From: JAKFFN01 sp964444305
Lineage (GTDB): Bacteria; Sumerlaeota; Sumerlaeia; Sumerlaeales; Sumerlaeaceae
Direction: 5' to 3'
NCBI GenBank assembly: GCA_964444305.1
Contig: CAYUGQ010000062.1
Coordinates: 1-15,445 of the forward strand
Length of the DNA stretch: 15,445 nucleotides
The notes beneath the pieces were generated by a model. The model was given only the letters and a program-made list of their open reading frames with translations, was not told where the DNA came from and searched no databases. Shown in pieces: positions 9,192-15,445 of the stretch. Within the stretch, counting starts at the first letter, position 1; each line of letters starts with the position of its first letter. The position numbers and the translations under genes were made by a program.

Positions 9192-10872
9192 AGTTTTGGG
9201 TAAATTAGTTGGCAATACTGGTGATGCCAGTCAACTCACGATGGTGGTGCAAGATTCCTTTTCGGTGCGTCGTNNNNNNNNNNAATTCGTTCGCATTATG
9301 CACCAAGAGCGGAAAGACGAGGGGCAAGTCGCTGTATTGGGCCGTGTAACTAAGATTAGCCGGTCTAACATGTTGTACAACGCGGGCTTTGGCGATGGTG
9401 TGACTGAACTTGAGTTATTGCCAGGCGCCAATGTGACTGGGGAGAACATGTTTGCGCAGGTTGAGCTGGTAGGCTATCGAGACCCTGTATCGCGCCAAAT
9501 TAAAATCCCGCGTCGTCCACTAAACCCAGGTACCGCCGTTGAAACCGTCGACTTTCAGTTTTTAAGTGACTTTTACGAGTTCAATGAGCACTCCAGCTTA
9601 CATCTAGGTAATTTGGTTGGTTACGACAAAGGGGAAAATACCGTACCTATCTTCATCGATGTCAATAAGCTAGTGACAGAACACATGGCGGTATTAGCTA
9701 TGACAGGTTCAGGTAAATCGTACACGGTTGGTCGGATTATCGAACGCTTGGTTGCTGTGAATAATGGTACTGTTGTTGTGTTCGACCCTCACGGTGAATA
9801 CGGCAAAGCCCTTGCTGGGGGCAACCTACAATTTTCTAGTGTGTTGGATGCGACCGAGGATAAACGCGATCAAGAGGCACTGCCGCTGATTAAAAAAACC
9901 TTTGAAAAGCTTCAAGCTGCGGGCGCGGGTATTCAGGTCTATTCACCACAGCATGAATCGTTTAAACATAAATATGCCAGTAAAAACACACCGCTAGCTC
10001 TTCAATTCGACCATTTTGAAATGGACGATATTGCTGAGATTTTGCCAGGTTTAACGGAACCGCAACAACGGGTACTTGACGTAGCGATTCGTTATTGGCG
10101 TTCTGTCGATAAGAATGAGCCGCGTGATATCAACCGTTTACGTTACTTTTTAGGCGACGGCATTGAAGAACTAAAAGAGTGGGACGACTTGTCTGACGCG
10201 GAAGCTAAAGCATTATCTGGTCGAAGCGCTGCCGTCGCATCTATGAAGCTCTCGCGCGTGCTGAACGAAGCTCAAAGCTTTTACAGCGCAACGATGGCTG
10301 AACCTACCGATATATACAGGATGGTCGGGCGTCCAAGTAACCAGCAGGGACGTTTAGTCGTTGTTGATTTGCAGGGTCTGAGTGATACCGCTAAACAAGT
10401 TGTTTGTGCGCTGTTATCCAGTGAAATTTTAAAAGCCGCTTCAAGCAAAACAGACCCGCTGCGGCCTTGCTTTATTGTCTATGAAGAAGGCCATAACTTT
10501 GCTCCAGCCGGAGGCAACGCTGTCAGCCACCGCATTATCAAAAAAATCGCCGGCGAGGGTCGTAAATTTGGGGTTGGCTTTGGCATTGTGAGTCAACGCC
10601 CTTCAAAACTGGACTCGGATGTGACGTCTCAGTGTAATACCTTGATCACCATGCGCTTGAAAAACCCAGACGATCAGCGTTTTATCGCTAAAGCATCCGA
10701 TATGGTTAGCAAAGCCGACTTGGACGAACTGCCAAGTCTATCAACCGGTGAAGCCTTGGTATGTGGCCGCTCTATACCCGCGCCACTGCTTGTTAAGGTA
10801 GGCAGCAAAGCTCTCATACACGGTGGTGAGTCGCCAGAAGTATTACGTGTTTGGGGTTCATTTAATGGCTAA
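9181..10872 (+). CDS. HerA/FtsK-like DNA-translocating ATPase
   Basis: A hexameric RecA-fold motor that moves along double-stranded DNA and usually feeds a partner nuclease. The N-terminal 130 residues fit the HAS-type barrel (GKLVGNTGDASQLTMVV at the start). Walker A is AMTGSGKS at 173-180 (Lys179), followed by VVVFDPHGEYGKAL, typical of HerA. Walker B is FIVYEEGHNFAP at about 431-442, with Glu in place of the usual Asp before the catalytic Glu, a change that is common in defence relatives. VSQRPSKLDSDV and ITMRLKNPDDQRFI near 475-505 match the sensor and arginine-finger region. Ten unknown bases at 9274-9283 keep the frame as given; homologues suggest something like RGEF here. The gene starts 11 bases inside the NurA-like gene, with a GAGGGA-type ribosome site. 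The length of 563 residues is normal for the family. Confidence 0.92.
   Translation: MAYKVLGKLVGNTGDASQLTMVVQDSFSVRRXXXXFVRIMHQERKDEGQVAVLGRVTKISRSNMLYNAGFGDGVTELELLPGANVTGENMFAQVELVGYRDPVSRQIKIPRRPLNPGTAVETVDFQFLSDFYEFNEHSSLHLGNLVGYDKGENTVPIFIDVNKLVTEHMAVLAMTGSGKSYTVGRIIERLVAVNNGTVVVFDPHGEYGKALAGGNLQFSSVLDATEDKRDQEALPLIKKTFEKLQAAGAGIQVYSPQHESFKHKYASKNTPLALQFDHFEMDDIAEILPGLTEPQQRVLDVAIRYWRSVDKNEPRDINRLRYFLGDGIEELKEWDDLSDAEAKALSGRSAAVASMKLSRVLNEAQSFYSATMAEPTDIYRMVGRPSNQQGRLVVVDLQGLSDTAKQVVCALLSSEILKAASSKTDPLRPCFIVYEEGHNFAPAGGNAVSHRIIKKIAGEGRKFGVGFGIVSQRPSKLDSDVTSQCNTLITMRLKNPDDQRFIAKASDMVSKADLDELPSLSTGEALVCGRSIPAPLLVKVGSKALIHGGESPEVLRVWGSFNG
9274..9283. other. Assembly gap of ten unknown bases
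   Basis: A run of exactly ten N inside the HerA-like gene at codons 32-35. The protein is recognisable and in the same frame on both sides, so the missing stretch is probably short, but the true length is unknown and the stated frame depends on it. Confidence 0.98.
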
Positions 10873-11422
10873 ATCGCCAATGCCTGATATCGCCTGGATA
10901 AGCGATACATTCCCACTTATGACCAGCGGCAAACTATTGGACCAGGATGTTTTGGTCCATAGCTTGGGCTGTAGTGTATGGAACACCTTTGGCCATGAAC
11001 AATCGTTTATGGCAATGGTGGAGTGTCCTGCGCCGGGTACTTTTGGCGCTGATATTCGCTCAGACTCAGGCTGGTTCGATAAAGCCGCTGCATCACCTTT
11101 GTGTTTAGTTGAATTTGAACGTTTTGATGGCTCGGTTCGTGGCCAGCAAAAACTTGAAGAGAAATTAAAGAACTTGCTGGAAGCAGCGCAGCGCTGGGGC
11201 CATTCGCCAAAAACTTTGGTTCTTAGTGCTTGGAGTCAAGGCTTGGTAAGCGCTCCTGACACACAGAAGCTAAAAGAAATCTGTCGTTCTGGCTTTACAT
11301 CATCAACTGGTACGCAGGTACATTCTATGCCAGATGTCGAGGTGATATTTAGCCGTTTCCTGTTTATAAAAAACCTAAACACTATTGTTTTAGATAGAGT
11401 TCACTATGAGGTGTTGATGTGA
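10865..11422 (+). CDS. Uncharacterised 185-residue protein, possible PD-(D/E)XK-like fold
   Basis: No family recognised with certainty. A segment reads GADIRSDSGWFDK (residues 61-73) followed by LCLVEFERFDGS (79-90) and then a long helix QQKLEEKLKNLLEAAQRWG. An Asp, a strand with E-x-E/R, and then a helix is the order of a PD-(D/E)XK nuclease core, but the canonical Lys is replaced by Glu/Arg, so it may be inactive or an unrelated alpha/beta fold. It could be an accessory subunit that senses or binds DNA ends for HerA. ATG at 10865 overlaps the HerA stop by 8 bases; the in-frame GTG at 10823 would overlap by 50 and has no clear ribosome site. The 3' end overlaps the kinase start by 4 bases (GTGA). 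Confidence 0.75.
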   Translation: MAKSPMPDIAWISDTFPLMTSGKLLDQDVLVHSLGCSVWNTFGHEQSFMAMVECPAPGTFGADIRSDSGWFDKAAASPLCLVEFERFDGSVRGQQKLEEKLKNLLEAAQRWGHSPKTLVLSAWSQGLVSAPDTQKLKEICRSGFTSSTGTQVHSMPDVEVIFSRFLFIKNLNTIVLDRVHYEVLM

Positions 11423-12888
11423 ATATTAAATCAGCACATTTTTTGCCTGGGACAAATAAACGCCTCGGTGATAAATATTTACTACTTGAATGCCTAGGTG
11501 ATGGTAGTCATGGCTGGGTATGGCGCGCCGAGCGCCTTCAAGACGGGAAGATTGTCGCGGTAAAAATTCCTAAAGATATTACCCGCGAGGATCGTCAACT
11601 TGCCGAGGGAAAAGAGCTTTTAAACGTTGAACCGCACGACAACATCGTACAAATTTTCGATATGGGCCGGATTGATAATGAGTGGTTCTTTATCGAAATG
11701 GAGTATTTTCCAAGCCAAACGTTGGCGCAAAAACTCGATGATAGAGAACGTAATTTTGGCCAAACCTATGAGCGACTGTTTAAGATTTATCGCCAAGTTC
11801 TCTGCGCCATTCAATACCTGGCGGAATTGCCAGTACCAATTTCCCACGGTGACATCAAGCCGCACAATATTTTGGTTGGTGAACGGGATGTAGTAAAACT
11901 CACGGACTTTGGTAGTTCGGCTTTACCGGAAGAGATCTATGTTCGGACCCGTGAAAACGGCGGAACGGTACTCTATTCAGCACCCGAGTTCTCTAACGTA
12001 GATAGCCGTAAAGGCAGCTTGGAAGAACTGTTGTTGGGCGACATTTATAGCTTAGGTGTTTTGTTGTACCAGCTGCTGACTGGAAAGCTCCCGCATGACA
12101 CGCCTGCTCAAGTGCAACGCCATGCTCCCTTCATGCGACCTACCGAGATTAATAGCTCAGTCCACGCCGACTTGGAGCTAGTTGTTCTCACCTGTTTACA
12201 AAAGCGTCCAGAGCATCGCTATCAAACAGTTTCAGAATTACTAAAAGCATTTGATGCTGCCAGTGGCAAACAGCTAAAAGTTGGCGCTGTTGCACCAGTA
12301 GTTCAGTCAAAGCCGGATCAAGACTGGTCGAGCGCCGTACTTGAAGCAATGTCTGACCAGTCTTATCAAAAAGCCGCTCAGTTAGCCTCTCAAGAATACA
12401 ATCGAAGCAAAGACCTTCAAGCGTTGCATCAGCAACTTATCGCTCTATATCGTGCAAACCGGTTGTTTGATTTTGAGAAAATCGTTGAGAGCAATAAATC
12501 AATCTTGCTTGAAGGAAAATTAACTCAGCCTGCTGTGCTATTCGAACTGATTGTTAAGGCTTATTTACAGCTACGAAATATCAATCAAGCTAGGTTCTGG
12601 TTGGCTCAACGAAAGCAAGTTGAAGAAGAATGCACAGCGACTTTCTATCTTGAATCTTCCATTCTTGGTCTTGAAGCTAAGTATCCGGAAGCGAGAGCCT
12701 TGTTGGAAAAAGTTAACCAAGCTACGCCAATGAAGTTCCATATATTGAGTCAACTTGTTTTAGTTTGTGAGCAAATGCGCGACTACTCCGGCGCTGCTGC
12801 TTACCTAAAAGCAGCGTTGCGTGTAGCACCTGCGGACAACCGCATGAAAAAAAAGAAAGAGCTTTATACGAAGCTTGGAGTCATGTAA
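11419..12888 (+). CDS. Hanks-type serine/threonine protein kinase with TPR-like C-terminus
   Basis: A soluble protein kinase with a complete catalytic core: glycine loop LGDGSHGWVW (26-35), VAVKIPK with Lys49, helix-C Glu66, catalytic loop ISHGDIKPHN (141-150, Asp145, Lys147, Asn150), LTDFGSS (161-167, Asp163), YSAPE (186-190), GDIYSLGVLLYQ (207-218) and the late Arg267. The catalytic loop reads HGD rather than HRD, so it is a non-RD kinase and may not need activation-loop phosphorylation. Residues 300-489 form helical pairs that look like TPR repeats (for example NINQARFWLAQRK, YSGAAAYLKAALRVAP), suited to binding a protein partner. No membrane segment or PASTA domain is present, unlike housekeeping PknB kinases. 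The GTG start is chosen because GAGGTG ends 5 bases before it and the start overlaps the preceding stop. Kinases occur in MADS, BREX type 2 and other defence systems. Confidence 0.93.
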   Translation: MNIKSAHFLPGTNKRLGDKYLLLECLGDGSHGWVWRAERLQDGKIVAVKIPKDITREDRQLAEGKELLNVEPHDNIVQIFDMGRIDNEWFFIEMEYFPSQTLAQKLDDRERNFGQTYERLFKIYRQVLCAIQYLAELPVPISHGDIKPHNILVGERDVVKLTDFGSSALPEEIYVRTRENGGTVLYSAPEFSNVDSRKGSLEELLLGDIYSLGVLLYQLLTGKLPHDTPAQVQRHAPFMRPTEINSSVHADLELVVLTCLQKRPEHRYQTVSELLKAFDAASGKQLKVGAVAPVVQSKPDQDWSSAVLEAMSDQSYQKAAQLASQEYNRSKDLQALHQQLIALYRANRLFDFEKIVESNKSILLEGKLTQPAVLFELIVKAYLQLRNINQARFWLAQRKQVEEECTATFYLESSILGLEAKYPEARALLEKVNQATPMKFHILSQLVLVCEQMRDYSGAAAYLKAALRVAPADNRMKKKKELYTKLGVM

Positions 12889-13001
12889 TGAGGAGTGCTT
12901 GCGCAATCGCTGGCAGAATGTGTCGCAGATCGATCTCGCAGGCCATGGACAAAAAGCATTGGTTTGTCACCAGCTTTGGCCTATTGTTATGGACACTATG
13001 A
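12877..13001 (+). other. Ribosome site and 37-codon ORF overlapping the kinase stop
   Basis: GGAG at 12877-12880 lies 7 bases before an ATG at 12888 that shares a base with the kinase stop (TAATG), a coupling arrangement like the others in the operon. The frame stops at 12999-13001 after 37 codons (MRSACAIAGRMCRRS at the start) and I do not recognise the product. It may be a very small real gene, the head of a ninth gene broken by a later event, or chance. A second purine-rich site, GAGGAG at 12890-12895, stands before TTG at 12899, which opens the frame that reads on into PglX. Confidence 0.3.
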
Positions 13002-13072
13002 ATATGGTGCCAACACTTGAGAGTTACTTGAATGTGGCCAATGTCACCAGCGGTGAATGTTACGGTGGAGTC
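12889..13072 (+). other. Junction segment between the kinase operon and the PglX fragment
   Basis: About 184 bases that match neither the end of a kinase operon nor the N-terminal part of PglX as far as I can tell. Three frames are partly open. The frame continuous with PglX is open from 12848, just after a TGA, and reads, for example, RNRWQNVSQIDLAGHGQKAL before reaching GGVGSGHM. The codon pattern of that frame looks plausible for protein, so the segment could be the remnant of a ninth operon gene fused in frame to PglX. No terminator hairpin, repeat or insertion-sequence end is visible. Confidence 0.5.
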
Positions 13073-15445
13073 GGCTCGGGGCATATGCTGACTTATGCAT
13101 TCGATCTTCTTTATGCCATTTACGAGGAGGAAGGCTACGAACCTGGTGATATTCCGGCCAAGATTCTGACTCATAATCTTTACGGCATTGAGATCGACGA
13201 GCGCGCCGGCGAGTTGGCAGCCTTTGCGCTGATCATGAAGGCACGGGCCAAGCAGCGCCGGTTCTTTCGAAAGCCGGTGCAGCCTAATATTGTCGTTCTG
13301 GAGAACGTCACCTTTACCGAATCCGAGATGCAAGATGTTGCTGCTCTGGTGGGCACAAATCTTTTTACTGACGAGTTGCGAGAGACGTTGTGTCAGTTCG
13401 AGCAAGCGAAGAACTTCGGCTCGCTGATCTTACCGAAGCTAAGCAATACAGCCGAATTGTTACGCGTGGTGGATGACCAAGGTCTCGGTGACGACCTTTT
13501 GCAAAGGGAGGTACAGGCGCGTCTCGTGACCGCTCTAAGAATGGCTGAGGCACTATCGCCTAAATACCATGTGGTGGTGGCCAATCCGCCATATATGGGA
13601 ACGAAAGGGATGAATGATCCGCTTTCCTCTTGGTTGAAAGAAACATATCCTAACTATAAATCTGACCTTTTTGCAGCGTTCGTTCCCCGCTGTGCTCTTT
13701 TAGGGGTGCCATTCGCAAGGATCGGCATAATGAGCCCGCATGTGTGGATGTTCATATCGTCACATGAAAATCTCAGATCTTTCATTACAGAAGATAATAC
13801 GCTAACTAACGTTGTAGAGCTTCCGCTAACCGGATTTGCCGGTGCTACCGTTCAAATCGCAGCCTACAACTTTATAAACCGTAATAAATTCGGTTATCGC
13901 GCTAATTTTATTAGCCTCCTGAATTTCAATGGAGGCGAGAAAGAAATGTCTCAGCGCGCTCTTGCTGCTGTTCAAGACCAGTCGCTGTCTTATGTGTACC
14001 GGGCAAGCGGTGATGAATTTATCAAAATTCCTGGAAGGCCCATTGCGTATAGCGCTGGCAGGCAGTTGCGCGAAACATTCCTATTACCCCAAAGAATTGG
14101 TGAGATTGCTAAACCAAGACAAGGTATGGCGACGACCAATAATGATCTGTTTCTGCGAGTTTGGAGCGAGGTTGAACTAAAAAAAATCAATTTCAATTGT
14201 CACTCTGAAAGCGAAGCTCAAAGTTCAGGTGCAAAATGGTTTCCGTACAACAAAGGTGGCCCATTTCGGAAATGGAGTGGTAACTTCATATTTGTAGTTA
14301 ATTTCGAAGATCGTGGAAAAGCCATTTGTGATTATATCGACAATACGCCCGGCGCTAGGGTTGGCTCTAATGGTCGGGTAATCAATCGGGAATTCTACTT
14401 TAGAGAGGGCGTCACTTGGTCAGACATCAAGACGGGTGGTTTCGGAGCGCGACTTAGTCCTCACGGTTTTATTTTTGATGTGAAAGGATCTTCGGGATTT
14501 CCTGAACCGAAGAAGCGTCTTTCTGTCCTAGGGCTCTTGTCTAGCAAGCTTGCCACGAAATACATCGATGTTTTGAATCCAACGGTAACTTTTCAAGTAG
14601 GTGACATTGCACGCATTCCGTATAAAGATGTTGATGTAGACATTGTCGTGGCTAAGCTTTCAGATTTTTCAAAGTCTGACTGGGATGCTTTTGAAACTTC
14701 GTGGGATTTCACGACGTTCCCACTACTGTCGCATGACCACCGCGGCAGCACAATTGAGTCAAGCTATGTCAATCTTCGAGCCTATTGGCGAGAAATAACA
14801 TTAGAGATGCAGCGGCTGGAGGAAGAAAACAACCGCATCTTCATCGACGCTTACGGCCTGCAGGATGAGCTGACACCAGATGTACCGCTGGAGGAGGTCA
14901 CTCTGACCTGCAACCCCCACTACCGCTACGGGAACAACAAGAGTGAGAAGGAGCTGGAGGCGCTTCTGCTGGCTGACACCATACGCGAACTGGTCTCCTA
15001 TGCCGTAGGCTGTATGTTCGGTCGTTATTCTCTGGAAGAACCGGGGCTGATCCTGGCCAATCAGGGCGAAACCATCGAGGACTACCTGAAGCAGATCCCA
15101 GAGCCGAGCTTCCCGGCGGATGATGACAATGTCATCCCCATGCTCGACGGTGACTGGTTCACCGACGACATCACCGAGCGCTTCCGTGAATTTTTGCGTA
15201 TCGCCTTCGGCGAAGAGCGCTATGAGGAAAATCTCCGCTTTGTCGAGCAGGCACTGGGAAAGGACATCCGTAAGTACTTCCTGAAGGACTTTTACAACGA
15301 CCACTGGCGCCGGTACAAGAAGCGCCCCATCTACTGGCTATTCTCCTCACCCAAAGGCTCATTCAATGCGCTGATCTATATGCACCGCTACCAGCCTCAC
15401 ACCGTGGGGACGGTGTTGGAGTACCTGCGGGATTTCAAAGACGAG
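12989..15445 (+). CDS. pglX: BREX adenine-specific DNA methyltransferase PglX, N-terminally truncated, 3' end open
   Basis: PglX is the N6-adenine methyltransferase that marks host DNA in BREX systems. From 13073 the protein follows PglX: GSGHMLTYAFDLLYAIYEEE (SAM motif I half), LYGIEIDERAGELAAFAL, catalytic NPPY at 13583-13594 (VVVANPPYMGTKG), MSPHVWMFISS, NPTVTFQVGDIARIPY at about 14576-14623, WDAFETSWDFTTFPLL, and near the edge KKRPIYWLFSSPKGSFNAL. The family is about 1200 residues long. Here about 350 N-terminal residues and the DPAC part of motif I (canonical DPACGSGH, here GGVGSGH) are missing, and the sequence runs off the right edge. The frame is open throughout. ATG at 12989 is the first ATG in frame, TTG at 12899 an alternative; neither restores the lost domain, so the gene is probably non-functional, a chimera or misassembled. 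Composition is mosaic along the gene. Confidence 0.85.
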   Translation, partial: MDTMNMVPTLESYLNVANVTSGECYGGVGSGHMLTYAFDLLYAIYEEEGYEPGDIPAKILTHNLYGIEIDERAGELAAFALIMKARAKQRRFFRKPVQPNIVVLENVTFTESEMQDVAALVGTNLFTDELRETLCQFEQAKNFGSLILPKLSNTAELLRVVDDQGLGDDLLQREVQARLVTALRMAEALSPKYHVVVANPPYMGTKGMNDPLSSWLKETYPNYKSDLFAAFVPRCALLGVPFARIGIMSPHVWMFISSHENLRSFITEDNTLTNVVELPLTGFAGATVQIAAYNFINRNKFGYRANFISLLNFNGGEKEMSQRALAAVQDQSLSYVYRASGDEFIKIPGRPIAYSAGRQLRETFLLPQRIGEIAKPRQGMATTNNDLFLRVWSEVELKKINFNCHSESEAQSSGAKWFPYNKGGPFRKWSGNFIFVVNFEDRGKAICDYIDNTPGARVGSNGRVINREFYFREGVTWSDIKTGGFGARLSPHGFIFDVKGSSGFPEPKKRLSVLGLLSSKLATKYIDVLNPTVTFQVGDIARIPYKDVDVDIVVAKLSDFSKSDWDAFETSWDFTTFPLLSHDHRGSTIESSYVNLRAYWREITLEMQRLEEENNRIFIDAYGLQDELTPDVPLEEVTLTCNPHYRYGNNKSEKELEALLLADTIRELVSYAVGCMFGRYSLEEPGLILANQGETIEDYLKQIPEPSFPADDDNVIPMLDGDWFTDDITERFREFLRIAFGEERYEENLRFVEQALGKDIRKYFLKDFYNDHWRRYKKRPIYWLFSSPKGSFNALIYMHRYQPHTVGTVLEYLRDFKDE

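Noticed and set aside
10823..10864. GTG start extending the 185-residue protein
   Set aside because: It needs a 50-base overlap with HerA and lacks a clear ribosome site; ATG at 10865 fits the operon's overlap pattern.
10938..10959. 7-bp inverted repeat TGGACCA/TGGTCCA in the 185-residue gene
   Set aside because: Short with an 8-base loop; expected by chance at this length.
11627..11893. Plus-strand 88-codon frame inside the kinase gene
   Set aside because: The kinase frame over the same bases contains invariant catalytic motifs, so this is out-of-frame reading.
12881..13405. 174-codon open frame on the minus strand across the junction
   Set aside because: It lies opposite the kinase end and the clearly PglX-like plus frame, has no ribosome site that I see and no recognisable product; it is a shadow.
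13929..14180. Plus-strand 83-codon frame inside PglX
   Set aside because: The PglX frame runs open through here with family-like sequence; the alternative frame has no recognisable content.
1..15445. CRISPR array, tRNA, insertion sequence or integrase
   Set aside because: Looked for regularly spaced repeats, terminal inverted repeats and transposase or integrase motifs; none seen.

Overview
The window is a plus-strand block of phage-defence genes, probably from a gammaproteobacterium. That guess rests on moderate GC, mixed TTA/TTG/CTG leucine codons, Gln- and Ala-rich proteins and tight Shine-Dalgarno-led gene packing; no housekeeping gene fixes the taxon. From the left edge to 12888, eight genes run head to tail with gaps of 2 to 10 bases or short overlaps, so they very likely form one operon whose promoter lies to the left of the window.

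The operon order is: (1) a type I restriction specificity (HsdS-like) subunit, open at its 5' side; (2) a 450-residue protein I do not recognise; (3) a 1429-residue P-loop ATPase with a coiled-coil C-terminal half; (4) a 282-residue protein with a possible winged-helix end; (5) a NurA-like nuclease candidate; (6) a HerA/FtsK-like ATPase (contains 10 unknown bases); (7) a 185-residue protein with a possible degenerate PD-(D/E)XK core; (8) a soluble Hanks-type Ser/Thr kinase with a TPR-like tail. Specificity subunit, giant ATPase, nuclease, second ATPase and kinase together recall the methylation-associated defence system (MADS) and related BREX-like systems. The N6-adenine methyltransferase that the specificity subunit needs would be expected just to the left, and the first five codons in frame 1 followed by TGA may be its C-terminus. 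A plausible division of labour is that methyltransferase and specificity subunit mark self DNA, the large ATPase and kinase sense or license a response, and HerA with the NurA-like protein translocates and degrades DNA. This is inference from families and order.

From about 13073 to the right edge the sequence is the middle and C-terminal part of a different system's gene, the BREX adenine methyltransferase PglX. It joins the operon abruptly: homology starts inside SAM motif I, and the roughly 350 residues normally before it are absent. The reading frame stays open to the edge. Base composition is mosaic inside it, GC-rich at both ends and AT-richer in the central target-recognition part. Between the kinase stop and this junction lie about 180 bases of uncertain content. 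I see no tRNA, rRNA, CRISPR array, insertion sequence or convincing terminator.
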